A stretch of DNA of 64,000 bases from Ustulina deusta (Eukaryota; Ascomycota; Sordariomycetes; Xylariales; Xylariaceae), in assembly GCA_023159155.1 (NCBI GenBank), contig JAJNNX010000028.1, positions 1-64,000 on the forward strand, read 5' to 3'. A program made the position numbers and the translations under genes. The notes under the pieces were generated by a model, which saw only the letters and a list, made by a program, of their open reading frames with translations, was not told where the DNA came from and did no database searches. This document shows, one piece after another, positions 38,311 to 51,600 of the stretch. Position 1 is the first letter of the stretch. Each line of letters opens with the position of its first letter.

Positions 38311-41300
38311 CACCGACCACTCAGCTGCTATCGGGCGCCATATTACGCAATCCACGGCTGTCTCGTAGGCAGTAGATGATGGTCCATTGCGCAAACCTGG
38401 GGTTTAATGAGAGAATTTTCTTTATATTTTGCGTCTGATCGTCGAGCCGTACAGGCATCGGTGTGGCTTCGTGTTTGGAACGCTAATAGACCGCGCCGGT
38501 AAACGTTGACGACCCGTGGTGGATATTACCAGGAAATTTAGTCTAGAGCCTAGTCTCTAATCTGAGCCGGAGATCAAATACCTAAAACCAGTGATATATA
38601 TGCCTTTTAGTAAATGTCGCTGGTCCCTTTCTATCCGCCTTGCCGCCCATTATTTGCTAATCACCTCGCAATCTTCTTGTCTGTGATGAAAGCATGAGAC
38701 AGAGCTGGTTGCGCAGAGTTTTAAAGCAGGAAAAAAACGTATTTACATCACCTCGATGTGCAGATGACGATCCCCGCGTCCTTCCTCCTCAGCCTTCAGG
38801 AATATCTTATCTCCGCGACAAGAACCACGCTTAATAATCTGCTCGCACGTCATGCGCTGTAGGGTGAATAGTTTCCTACAGTAGAATCACAAGCGTACAG
38901 TTATTCGTAGTGTTGAAGGAAGGATCGTATGTTGACCATACTAAGCTGAGGCTTGGTCGTACGACCACTTCCCTAGGTAAGGTATCCATGCATACCAGTA
39001 ACGACAACAGCTTATCACGGCTGAGCCTTTTTTTTTTCGGTTGCTGGTCGGCCGGTTCGAGGCCACGCCGCGGCAACGCAACGAACATCCGTCAAGTGGA
39101 GGAGAACCCCTGGAGGAAGGGATTCCCCGAATTGCTTTCTTGAGAATGTCCGATATTATACGAAATTTATTGTCCTCGGCATTTGGAGTTGGCACACTAG
39201 CCATTCCACACAGCAACACAGCCACCGGAAGTCTTGATCCAGCCACATCAAAGGTTCCGTCGAGGGTCATCTTTGTTCCCATCGCATATAGTCCAACAAG
39301 TTCTAGTTGTACTAACATTCGACCTCTACCTTTCAAAATTTCCGAGTAATTTTCATGCTTACCGCTTTTATGTAACTAGCACAGGTTCGTTCAACTACTG
39401 ACTGACCAGCCAGAAAGTAATTCGACGAGCACGTACTCTATCAGTCAGCAATTAGCAGACCAGGGGTTAGTCCCTCTAATCTGTCTCCGGTTATTCATAG
39501 CATAATGTTTGCATCCTCGAATCTCGCTAGTGTGCAACCCGCTTGGGGATATCGTGGTAGCAATGGGTGGATATTAGATGTTGTAGAGAAGATGGAGTAA
39601 TTGACAAAGCATCCTCCGTGAGGGGTAATATACTACAATATTTGAAAAAGTGCTGCGCCTTGTGCCCCACACAATCAAAATCTGATAACGGCCATTACTT
39701 GTGTATACAGAATCCTTCCTGGTGGCTATGTCGCTGTGTTAATATTTATTGTGTTACGGTGGTTTCCAGTGAATGAGGGAGCCTCATTGTATACTCGGAT
39801 CGTAAACGGACAAGTGAAGAGTTGCGCCTTCGGGTCACCTTTGATCTCTCGTTATGTTGACTAGAATACGGAAGATCACCATGACGAGCACAGACAAGTG
39901 CAAATTACTATTTTGGTCCTTGCCAAGAAACATCCCTTGACTTTATAACGAGCCTTTGATTGACCTTGTAAGCCACATACAGGGCATCTAACTGTTGGTC
40001 CTAGACATTCTGATAATTTTAGCTCTGGTTTTGGACGGAAGGTATACGCGAGGCATGCTAGGGAGCCAAAGTCTCTGTCTTCGATCTAGACGTCTCGGCC
40101 TTGGATATGTAGTCAGCTATGCAGCTCTCGCTTGGGGGTCAAGACAGCTGCGGGCCTCGCTAAGTTCCGAGGACCGATGATTAGTTATATGTATAGACGT
40201 AGTATTCCCGCCCTATTGCCGACAACTTCTACATGTAAGAGGATATAGGGCTTTTGGTAACTTAAAAGATTATTCTTAATTCGAGTATATTCTCCAAGCC
40301 CTAGTTTCAGCCCTTGTTATATCTAGTCACTCCAACGAAGCCCTCACGTTCCTCCCAATTACCGTAATGAAGGAAAAAAGTACAGAAACTAGGAAATAAT
40401 AATCCTTATCATTCCTTCGGGGAACCTCTAAGTTTAATCACGGTTATATTGAGCCCCGAGCCTCGTGACACCCGCCAGGAAGCTTGTAGATATATAGTAT
40501 TTAGTGCCGGCCGTAGCCTCTCCTCCGTCTCCATTTAGCCGGCTGCGAGAGGATGACCCACAAACTCGTCGTGCGAGCAAGTACGTAAATAGTCGTCTCC
40601 CTACACCAATACCAAACATTAGTAGACCATGAGCACTTCATCTCGGAACAAAATCAGTCGTGAAACCTACTAGGTAAGCTAGCTGGAGCTCAACAGGTTT
40701 TCATAATTAGAGGGGTATTCTCTCTTCAGATAGAACTAGGAAAAGCAGCGGTCATTAACTTGCCCAAACAACTATGTCTGGGGTGAACGAATCTATCAAG
40801 CTTAGTTGCTAAAGCATATATCTACCGAAGACCTGAGGATATACTGTAGGGTAATCCTATAAATAGCCTGTCAAAAATACACTCGACAACCTCATATTCA
40901 TAAGCCGCGCTATGACAATAAGCTATTAAATTATAAAAAAAACTAAATGGCTTCTGGAAATCTTGTGTTCTATTAAATAGTGTAATAAAATGTTTTCTAG
41001 GCTCTATTGGTTAGGTTGCTTATATTGCCATTGGTAAGGTCAATAATAGTGCAATTAGGTCGCGTATAATCTTTCATTTTCTAAGTTCTTGAGGAGCTTG
41101 CTTAGCTTGTTATATCTTGGGGTTCTGAACCTTCCATATGGAGGCGTAGTTTGGAATTCGAGATTATTCAATACTCCTTATATATTTCACTATAGAGGCC
41201 TAGAGCACACACGAGGGAGGTTTTATTCCAATTTCTTAGGTACATCGCCTGTATGTTAAAACCTCTCTATAAAGTTCAAGCATACCATATCTGGCCCTAT

Positions 41301-44300
41301 TAGATGTGCGCGTATCGTATGGGACATATTCAATGATGCCAGCCACACATAACCTTCATGTCAGAGAAAATTGTAAGCCTAATGCGTCACATTCAGGATA
41401 CAATTTATCGCTATCAAACTACGACAGACCAGTTACCGTGAGAATAGGCTTGCTTCACATATACATATCGACTGATGGCCTAAGATAAGGACAACGAGAA
41501 GGTTCTTAGTACATTGGCTTGAACTAAAATAATTAAAGCTAACAGTATCCCTTTCTACCCGCTATAACCCTTAAGTAACAGTAAATAAGCTGTGCTTGAG
41601 GGATAAGTGAGCGGTTTTCGTTTGCGTTACGGAACAGAACTGCAGCTTCATACGACAACACTACCAAAAATAGAACGTAGTCAAGTAGGGCGCTTAACTT
41701 ATCTGCAACTATTATATATGCACCGTAATAGTTTGAAGGAGGAAAGAATAGTTCGCCTCTGAAGTCTCGATCTATTAATCAAGGCTTGAGTTTCAAATCA
41801 TGGCTAGGCAACTTTTTTCTTCAATGACCTCAATCTGAGCCTCTATTAATAACTGTAATATATAGCCTTTGTTCTAGTCTTGATTTATATAATGAACTTA
41901 ATCTATAACTTGCTGTGTTAACAACGTTTCTGCTGAGTCAATGTTGTAGAACTAAGTTCATAATTCTTAATAGTCTACAATATGGTTTGTATTGGAAACC
42001 CCTGGCTTGTGTCATGCATTAATTCGGTCATAGAGGAGCGAGCACTTGGTTCGTTCCAAATAGCGGCCTCTATATTCGGTTTGCTGCCCTGAAGACGATA
42101 TGGCTCTCGTAATTTAAATGCAAGTTCAGACTATCCATTCCTGACTTTCGGGGTTCCACAGGGAAAGAAAAGCCTGGGCTGTCAGACGCTAAAGTCGCTG
42201 GAGCGTGACTAGTACCCCATGGGGTAATTATATTAAGTATTCTATACTAGTTATAGAAGGATCTACTTGCTCCGATCTCAAAAGGAGTGGTTCAAGAATC
42301 AATACTATTGAGTCCTAACCCATATACTTCAACCTCACTAGCTATCCATTGATGACCTAACAATGGCTCATCTTCACACTAGAGGAAGCCCATCTGATAG
42401 CTTGGACCAGTGGCTTGAACGGTGGGTTAGTGTCACGGAAAAACGACGCCATTAATTCCGTGAGAGAATTAACCGTATATAAGGGCCTCTGCGACAGTTA
42501 GTATTGCAGTGGACAGTGTGAGCAGGCTCGACTGCATAGAGTACCCAGCTTGTCCTTATACTAGGAGAGAGGCTAAACACCTACGCTTCCTCGGATGAAT
42601 ACCAAGGATTTCGATTGGGGGACTGGTTGATAATAGTGGAATAGAATTCGATCCAGTGCAACGACTAAGGAAAAGAGTGTGATTATCCTGTTCTTCCCTC
42701 CTCCATTTTTTGTTAATTTTGGTGTTTTATGCGCTTTTCCACTGTTCAGCCACTTCAAGTTCCATTCACTTGGCGTCAAGCGCGTCGAAGACTTAATCGA
42801 TTAAGTCTTCGACGAAAATGACGAACGGCGGGCAAGAAGGAAGTTCGAGAGTTTGCTAACTGTTCGTCCCAAAGCAGGGTTTTGAGACCAAGTCTCGAGT
42901 GGCAGACATGTCAAGCCAAACTGCATACTTAAAAATGTCGGCCCACGGAAATTGAGGAGGCTTGCTTTGAATTAAAAGATGAAGGCTGAGGTGTAAACTT
43001 TGGATGGGCAGCGAACTCTCGAAAGCTGCTTCCAAAAGAGGTAGGCATACTTCTCAATTAGCCATCAGAATTAGAGGTAGAGATTCTCTGATCATAACAT
43101 TCCTATTGTCTGGGGGAGAAGGTAGGACTCCCCATGAGAGATACGTAATTGTATAGAATTAGTATTTCTATATAGTAGACCTATATATTAGTGTTGTATG
43201 ACCAATATGTGAGGTAATTCAGGAAATCTACCTTTTAGGAAAACGTGGGAGGGTCTTGTATCACCGGACGAGCGGGAACTTCAAACTCCAGGTCTAAAGT
43301 TAGATTTCAACAGGGGTATGAGTCCATTAGCTTCATGAAACCATGTCTTAATAATCAGCTCTGATTCGTTGTATGATGCCTCGGCCCATTAGTATGCTGT
43401 CTCTGAGCCTGACTTATAGTGTACACGATCCATCCGAACACATCTTGGTATAGACTGGGCTGGTATATACTTGTATATACCACAAATATGCTGTGTTCAG
43501 CCAATAGCAAAGCAGGAGATTATCATAAGCGTGGGTGGACAGCGAGTGTATCTAGTATCCCGCCCGTCTCACGTTCCAGCCGCATTTGCATGTAGGCATC
43601 GTTAAACATGAAGTGTTCAATACGACACCGGAACCTAAGTGTTCTGATCCGCGGTCACAGATTTCCCTAGGGCTAGGGACAGGGCTGGATTGAGAAAACG
43701 ATCCGGCCCAGTCAATACCGTAGCCAATGCTTTACATACTTCCTGTATGGAGTCAACTGACCTTCTGGCAGACTAATTAGCAAGATCGGCAAACATTGTG
43801 GGGAAGTCAGGAAGGGAGATATTATAACATCATGCACGGGACTAGCCGCCACCGGTTTATGTGCAGTAACGTGGTATCACAAGACCTGTTGCCTCAAGTT
43901 GGCCGAGAAGCGGGCTGGGAAAGGCATCCTGTTAGGAACCCTAAGCATACAAGGTAGTACTCAGGGAACATTCGATAGGAGATTTTTATCCGGCTAAGCT
44001 GTACACTACTCTCGCACATGGAACTAGATTCAGCTGTACCCCCCTGGAGCGATCCAGTACTTTACACGCCTCGGGTTGATCGATCAAGATTAACCCCGAC
44101 GTGAACTACATCTTGAATCCTTCACTGTGAAATAGCCGCTGTTAGCTACATACGGCACGTGCTCATCTTCCTTCCTACCTTGTAATCAAGATGCCCAAGC
44201 TGTTGGCGTGGTCCCCACAGCGTGCAATAACCCGCATTGGGTACTTCGGTGTGAATGAATACATGCAGAATACTATTTCTCCGAATCATTGTGGAGTGGT

Positions 44301-47085
44301 TACCTGATATGCAAGGGCATAAGCAGGTCATCCTGTCTTTATTCCACTTGGTAATTTTGTGTACGAAAGTACTAACTATTTAGAACATAGCCTCTCTCCA
44401 CATCAACTTTCAAGCTCAGAAGCTAGCCACAACTCTCCTAGTCTCCTGAACCATCCCCGATTCGCCGGCGGGGATCGTACAAAGTACAAGATCTTACCCG
44501 TGGCATAGTGGTATGCCGTAATTCAGCGAACCTATTCCCGGAAAGAGACCAGCCTTAAAAATAGCGCCGGCCTAGACTGGCAGAAAGGGTTTGTCGATCT
44601 TATGCGTACGTGTAGGACCAGTTGATCCATTCATCTGTATAGTAGCAAAGTTGGGCGACTTGTTGTAGTGTAGGACGCTACCCTGCAGTATATATTACCT
44701 AGATATTATTAATATGTACCTCGTGCTGCGCCTTGCAGTTATTCTCCGAACTCAGCAGCCAAGCTACTGTCTGTTGAGTTCACCATATTCCCGACAATAG
44801 CACGGTGCCCCATATGCCACGTAAGGTATTGATTTGCTCACGAGACCATACTTCATCCAATACTATTCCGCTGTTCTATCTGTATCGGATTGATAGTCGG
44901 CGATTAACGGGCACGCGGGGTTGATGTCGTGCGAAAATGATACGTCGGAAATCGCGGAGACAAGTCGTTAGTGCAATATTATCAAAGATAAGTAAATTTA
45001 CACTGTCTTCATGCGGCTCAGGCCCTGTCCACGTGTCTCCTAGGAGAGGTTGAGAGGTGACTAGGTAGGTAGTCTATCACGTACCTCAAAGGGGCCCCTG
45101 TCACAATCAGGTAGGTAAGCGGTGACAGAGACAGGTACTCTCTGTATATACGCTGGATGGGAAGAGGAAAGCCTCCACATCAATAATTGTGATATATCAG
45201 CAACCGCAAATGCCGAATTGGAACCGCACCTCAGAGTACGACATTGATAATACACACAGGTATGTTCACAGTGGTATTCATTTGTATCCCGGTCCTTTAG
45301 CAGTTAGGCTCTACAACATCACTCAGAACTCCGTGATATGTAACCCACAGAGTTTAATAATCGTTGCATTTCACACTTTACCTCGGTACTGTAAATATAG
45401 CCCAAGCTGAATGGAGAATGGTAACAACAGCGGATACTGTGATAAGCTAGATTTGGCATGCAATACATAGGCCGAAAACGCCCCTAAAGCTTGTTAAAAA
45501 CTGCTTACCTAGTCCAGACAATATGTTTACGACTTGTTACGGATGGGGTTCGAGTCAATCTCCGCACCCCTCGTTTTCGGGAAACGACATCTCACTTATC
45601 TGAGACAAATATCAACTAGTTTTAGCGGTACTAACGTTTTCTATACACAAAGTCTACAAAATTTCCTGGCAGACGTTATAGTACTTTAAAAAAAAAGGTG
45701 TCAAGGCTAACATTATGTAAAGATCGAGATTGGATTAATTGTCAACATCAACTGGATGCTTATTAAATGATGCATTCAACCTTATTGTTCGTATATTATT
45801 ATTTCATAAGTAATTTGAGCTGTCGAGTTGACTTTTATGTTACCCATGGATTATTTTCCTCGTGGCCGCAGTGCTCAACCTCTCGAAGTCTCCCGTCTCA
45901 ACACCTACACTAGTGTACACACATCATAGGTGCCAACCCCTGTTCGGTTTTTAGGGCCGGCGGAGGATATATGTCTTGGCATTGATGCAAGGGATTGTAC
46001 ATATAGTAGTGCGCGCGCAGTAATAATATGTGCATACGCATCTTTTCTTTTTCTTTCTGGCGCAAGAACTTTTTCGTTTTCTTGAAAAGACCCAAGCACG
46101 CTACTGTACCGTTCGGGTGAGACCAAGTGATCCCCGGTCCAGGTCTCCATTCTTCTTCTTCCCTTTGGAGCCCGGATATCCGGATCCACACTTCCGGTGA
46201 TTAGAGTTGCTGATTTCCATGGAGCGATTGGTCGCTAGTCTTTCGCAACCACGAGGGGCGTAATTAGTACCTATCCGGACTTACATGGATATACACTAAA
46301 ACATCCCCACCACCACATAATTTCTGCACTAGGTTCTCTGCCTAGATGGCTTTAACCTGAATAAGTTCTAGTGATTACAACCTTGGCACACACCATTGCC
46401 TGCTTCACAACCACTTCGAGGCTGGTCAGGGGTCTTGTGGGCTTATGTTACCTTAAGTGGTTACTGCTGGGTCTATACTAGCTTGTGACCAGCGTGACTT
46501 TGGCGTACAATGTGTATAAGTAGATGTGAACTACTTCGTTTACCAATGATACTCATCTGTACCCCGTACATACTCCTGCAGTTCTTAGCCAGGCACTATG
46601 CGTATGTCATTAATCATAGCGGGTCGTGAATTTCTGACCCATCTACGCTACATGCGCGGATTGTGTGACGCGGAGCGTGCCGTGTTGCGTATACCTGACT
46701 AGGTTAGGAGGTTGTGTAAGACAATGGGAATGAGGATGACGAATTACGTACACTACGTAGATGAACATACCCAGTACACTATATGTCTCTAAGCTGCGAT
46801 ATAATCCCTTACTTATTATTGCGCTTTCTATCGACCAAGTAGATGGCGCCAGCCAAATAAGTCTCACGCTAATACTGTGATGGCAGAAGTGCAAAAGGCG
46901 TGTAGGGTCACCCGCAGCAATTGTGAAGTCGTGCATTTCTGACACGTCGCAGATAGGTTAGGTTACGAGGTCTTCATGGTAAAGACCTCATGAGATGTTT
47001 TCAGAAGAAAAAAAAATAGGTAGTACATGTATCAATTCCGGGGTATCCCAATGCGCCATTCCTTAGTAATCATGCATCCTGTGTA
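38311..47085. other. Gene-poor accessory stretch
   Basis: About 8.8 kb with only short frames (up to 131 codons at 38,941-39,336, minus) and no recognised domain, splice-supported model or RNA gene. Base composition is mildly AT-biased with frequent stops, consistent with old decayed sequence, but CA and TG are not obviously depleted as they are in the left block. A GGTA cluster lies at 45,062-45,117. Confidence 0.5.
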
Positions 47086-48693
47086 TTAACCAATGATCCT
47101 GTCGACCCATCGCATCCATCTCTCATCCTCGCAAAGCGCCTGCATGGCGGTAACTGATAAACTTACGAACAACTCCTGCTTATGTGAATCTTCCTTAGCT
47201 GGCAGAATGAGTGCCGTCCCTAGTCCCCAGCCACCTGTCGCTCTCCTAATCGTGTCTGGTTTGGTAACGGGCACTCCAGGGATACGCCACTCAACATCAG
47301 CACCGAAATGGCGCCAAGTGTTGAAGGCAAGCATCTCTGGTGAGCGGGGGTCGTAATTAACACCCACCATACGCGGGTCGGGCGCCTGGGACATCATAGA
47401 CATACGCTGGGTGACGTATTCCTCGTTTATCACGTCAATCGACCCCTTAACCATGGGCACCAGGTACGCAAGATCCCTGTCATCATTGCAGGCGGCGTTG
47501 ACTTGCTCTCGCGGAACACTTGTCACTGCTGGCAAGACCGCGTTACCGAAGTAGTTGTCCGTAGCACCAGGGAAGGCTCTTGGCCGCCAATTTACTGAAT
47601 TCCATAACTTCGCCAAGTGACTAGGTGGGAGTCCTATTGGGAATGACTCAGTCTTGATACGGGCTTTGGTGATGTGGGCGAAGGCGAGAGTCGCGAGGCT
47701 CATATATGCTGTTGGCCGGTCATCTGATTCGTTTTTAGTTTGAATGAGGTGTCGGAGTTCGTCAAGTCGCTTGTCCGTAAAGACAAATATTTTGCCTATT
47801 CTCTGAGGGTCTTGTATAGGTGGATCGGTCTTCTGCATCCGCGGTTGTGTTGGACCGCTGAGATCTGGAAGAATTGTATACTCGGGACATCTGTCAACTG
47901 ATGCTTTGAACATGCGCATTTCTGAAAGCCTGCGACTTGCAACACTGTGCAATATAGGGCTTGCAACCCGAATTTTCTGCTCAGAAGGTGGGTAAGCGGA
48001 GATGTCCCGTGTCTGGTTACCGATAGCCTCCAGGAAAATTCGCAATGAACTTCCATCAGTAATTGCGTGCTGAAGGAATATTGAAAGTAGTAGTCCGCCT
48101 CGGGCAAAGGTAACGTCAACCTTTGACACCGGTAAAGGGTCGCAATTTGAATCTGCAAGGCCTGGAACACCGTAGCGAGGGTTGATGAACCTCTCTGGGG
48201 GGAACCCTTCGCGTCTTAGTTGTTCATAGTCAACCTCCTCTCCGGCTTTAGTAGGATTAACCTCAAATGGGATGTCGTAGGAACGTGACCGTCGCATGAG
48301 AACTATGCCATCACCGGCAGTGTATAGTCGGGCAGAAAAGAGTGGACGCTCGTTTGCGAGTCGCGTCAGCGACTGTCGAATATGGCAGACTGCATCTTCC
48401 CGTCGATCATCGTCACAGGGAAAGCAAAGCACAACACATATATATACACGAGGTGAACACTGGTTAAACACTGACAGCATTTCATCTGGCCAGCAACCGG
48501 GTGCATGCATCGTGAGGTGTTGTGATGGTGTCTTATGTACTTTATCTGGCTTTGAAACGGACTGTAGATGTTGACGGTAGCGACGTTTCCGTACAGTATG
48601 GCCGTAAGTATGTGGTAGGTCTATAAGCATCTTTCTAGAAAAAGGAGACGGATAGAGAATCTCTTGGCTGGCCAGGTCTTTAAAGTGTGTCAC
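47086..48693 (-). CDS. BAHD-type acyltransferase
   Basis: Single-exon 535-residue protein of the HxxxD (BAHD, transferase PF02458) family, which transfers acyl groups from CoA thioesters to hydroxyl or amino groups, often in secondary metabolism; trichothecene 3-O-acetyltransferase is a fungal relative. The catalytic motif is His209-Ala-Ile-Thr-Asp213 in LLLSIFLQHAITDGSSLRIF. The structural DFGWG motif near the C-terminus is not recognisable; the closest text is GGWGLGTALIL. An N-terminal LSVFNQCSPRVYICVVLCFP block resembles the LSPLDQ...PRVY...LCFP start of fungal members, so the first ~60 residues may be an extension, or Met62 the true start. It stands alone, without biosynthetic neighbours. 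Substrate unknown. Confidence 0.85.
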   Translation of the reverse strand: MTHFKDLASQEILYPSPFSRKMLIDLPHTYGHTVRKRRYRQHLQSVSKPDKVHKTPSQHLTMHAPGCWPDEMLSVFNQCSPRVYICVVLCFPCDDDRREDAVCHIRQSLTRLANERPLFSARLYTAGDGIVLMRRSRSYDIPFEVNPTKAGEEVDYEQLRREGFPPERFINPRYGVPGLADSNCDPLPVSKVDVTFARGGLLLSIFLQHAITDGSSLRIFLEAIGNQTRDISAYPPSEQKIRVASPILHSVASRRLSEMRMFKASVDRCPEYTILPDLSGPTQPRMQKTDPPIQDPQRIGKIFVFTDKRLDELRHLIQTKNESDDRPTAYMSLATLAFAHITKARIKTESFPIGLPPSHLAKLWNSVNWRPRAFPGATDNYFGNAVLPAVTSVPREQVNAACNDDRDLAYLVPMVKGSIDVINEEYVTQRMSMMSQAPDPRMVGVNYDPRSPEMLAFNTWRHFGADVEWRIPGVPVTKPDTIRRATGGWGLGTALILPAKEDSHKQELFVSLSVTAMQALCEDERWMRWVDRIIG

Positions 48694-51600
48694 CCAATTG
48701 GTAATTATTAAATGGAATGAGTGAATTAGCAGGCGGTGAACGAGTAACGAAGTGACTGCCCGGGTTCTTGCGTGTTAAACGAAAGATGGAAACGTCACGA
48801 CGTTTTGTACGAGATGAATTAGTGGCAGGATAATTGATTCATTCTGGGGATATGTTCGCTAATAAAGAAGAATTTGGGTAACGTCTGGCAAAAGGCTTTA
48901 AAAACAGCACAGTAAGTAGATTGTGACAGGCGCAGATCGCGCTGAGAAGATCGCTTGGACACTTCTAAAGGCTAAGTGTACGTAAGATTTCATCTACCAG
49001 GAATCGTTATTAGACAGGAACCTGGTTGATAGCGGGAGGTGTATGTACCTTTGACCGTGGCACAAAGACGTCAAGGGCTGGGCTTAGTCTAAAGGAACGA
49101 TCCCAATGCAGTGGGCCGCAGGCCCCTCGTCAACTCACCTTCAGGACAACCATCATCCTGAGAGGCGCTCGGGGGACGAGCCGTGATGGGTAGCGCCACC
49201 AGAGAAGAAGTCAGCGTCTGGGTTACTGGTCTTAGTAGTGCCCAACCGCGGATCTCCTCCCTCTACGGTACCAGCATAGATTAGACCCTACATGTACCTA
49301 CGGATTACACATAAATGTCTCCACAGGAACTCGAAATCCATACAGATATTTGGTCACCTGGTCTGGATGTTGGGGTAACCTTGACCCACCATTCCGGGTG
49401 AGAATTAAACACTACTATGTATATCTGCTAGGGTAAGGTTACCAGGACTATGGTTCCCGACCCTCCACCTCGTTTGTCGGATATCCTGGGAGCATACAAG
49501 TTCATAGCACCCCTGCCATTGGCATGGAGCTCGTCGACCAAGCAGGGAAATCCATGGATGGTGTTGAAACGCGGGCCCTGACGTGGGGGGGGAGAGGATA
49601 TGACATTGCTACACTATATCCAAGGATGAGAGCACGCAGTGCAATTCATCGTCGTTGAATTGCGATCAGAGCTGAGCGGATGCATACACCGCACCTTCCA
49701 GAAGGACATCTAAAAAGAAATGTTTATTATTAAGTGCACAGAATAATATGCTCGCTATGCTTTTTAGTGTTCGCTCTGACTACCTATTAAAGAGGGCTAT
49801 ACCTTGTCCAAATTAGTAATATCAGCAAAATGGGGGGTATAATGGCTATGGGAATTGTCGGAAAGTTAATTCCCATCTGCTTATAGAGACTGATAAACCA
49901 AGAAGGATGAGATGCTATACCTATCTCAATCAATGATGCCGATATGAAGTTGAGGATCTGCCGGCTGGCCGGACAGCGCTCAGCCCCTATCTACGAATAT
50001 GTACGGCATGTCGATCATGAAACTGAAGGGCAGGGGATGGTCGAGTCGTTTTGGATTGAATTGCGATACAAGAAAACGCGCTTCCTTAGGGGGGAACTTT
50101 GAAATCAATGACTTGATAAAAGCAATCGGACACCAAAATTTGAAGCCCTAAATTATTCCCGCTCAACTGCAGTGCCCAATAGCGCTGCATCCTACACTAT
50201 GCCGTGTCCTGGAAGGATCTGGCAAACTCAATTGGCACAAACTAGGTACCTTTGATGGCCTGAAATGCCCGTGGGGGGGGGGGGGGGGGGGGGGTAGCTA
50301 GTAGGGGTAACTAGTAGGGGTTATTCGCAATCTTCGCCTTTTCCTGTTCAAGATGAAAAGCCATTTTCGGTTATTTGCTTAATGGAAATGCGGTAAATTC
50401 AAACTTGTAGTAACTACCTCCACTACCCACATCAAGAATCAGAGTAGCACATCCAAGTACACGTAAAAGTACGGTCATGGGTTTCTAAACTGGTTTATGA
50501 CAGGTCATGATACCTCGGTCTTAAATTATAGTATGCGGCTGGCTGACCATGCGTCGTCGAGTGGTTCGGCCTCTTAATCTTGCGTGATGCTGGTCGAGAA
50601 TCAGGCCACACGTGTAGCATTGCCACCACAGCCACCGTTGGTTAAGGGGGTCTGCATACCCGTAAGTATTGGGGTCGAAGTAGCAACAGACCCTGCTTTT
50701 ACACGACAAACCCAACGCTGTGGATGGGCGTGCATTGTAGCGTAAGTACACTAGCGATCTTGTCACAGCCCGAGAGACACCAGGGGAGCATCCCGGGAAA
50801 CGCTTCGGCCCGGCAATATTGTGATTTCTTGGCGCAATGGGCGAAACTAACAAAAGCCCTCTCCGGACACTGAGGTAATATCATCATTGCGCAATAATGC
50901 ATGTTGGTAGAACCCACATTGTGCTCAAGTCAAGAGAGGAGAAAAGAGGAGGGGGAATTCATTCAACACAACATTGGGTTACATTTTCTGCTGAAGTCTG
51001 ACCATGCCAAGAAACAGCCCTACTGCAGGCCAAGATGTAGTGCAACGTGCATGCAGCTCAAAACGTAGAGTTGCATCCGTCGGTGAAATCCTCATTCCCC
51101 CCTTGACGATCGACGTCGCTGCGGTCTAGTACAGTCTAATCAAGGTGTAGGAGCGCGTGGTAAGAAAGTGGTGGAGGACGTCTAGAAAATATCCACGGCC
51201 CGTGATCGGCAGCAGTGCTATACGAACCACCCTCGCTTGTAGATCATGATCATGCAAGCATCCAGGTGGTATAACGTATTCCGTACCCCAAACCAAGCAA
51301 GAAATTTGGGTATGACGGACATTTCTTGGTCTCGCTTAGCCTGAAAATCCATGAATCTGTTCTCTCGGTTCGTTCTATGCGTCTGCAACCCCGGAATACA
51401 CTAGATAGGTACCAGCCCGTCTGCCTCATGGATAAGTACTAGGATGGCTACTAGCATAATTCCTTTTCCTTTTCGCGAGATAGAGTAGGACCTTGGACCT
51501 CTAAGCACTATCGTCTCATCGAAATTGTAGTGTCAATACACTATGCGTACGTAGATCGCATCCTCATCCTCGCGCACAAGATACCTGACCAACCTTTACG

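Noticed and set aside
42363..42460. Fragment with SLDQWLERW, faintly like a Copia gag
   Set aside because: Too short, soon interrupted by stops, and no other retrotransposon motif nearby.
44490..44580. tRNA A-box-like string (tggcatagtgg)
   Set aside because: No matching B box or acceptor stem downstream.
45535..45580. tRNA B-box-like string (ggttcgagtc)
   Set aside because: No paired T-stem, A box or acceptor stem around it.
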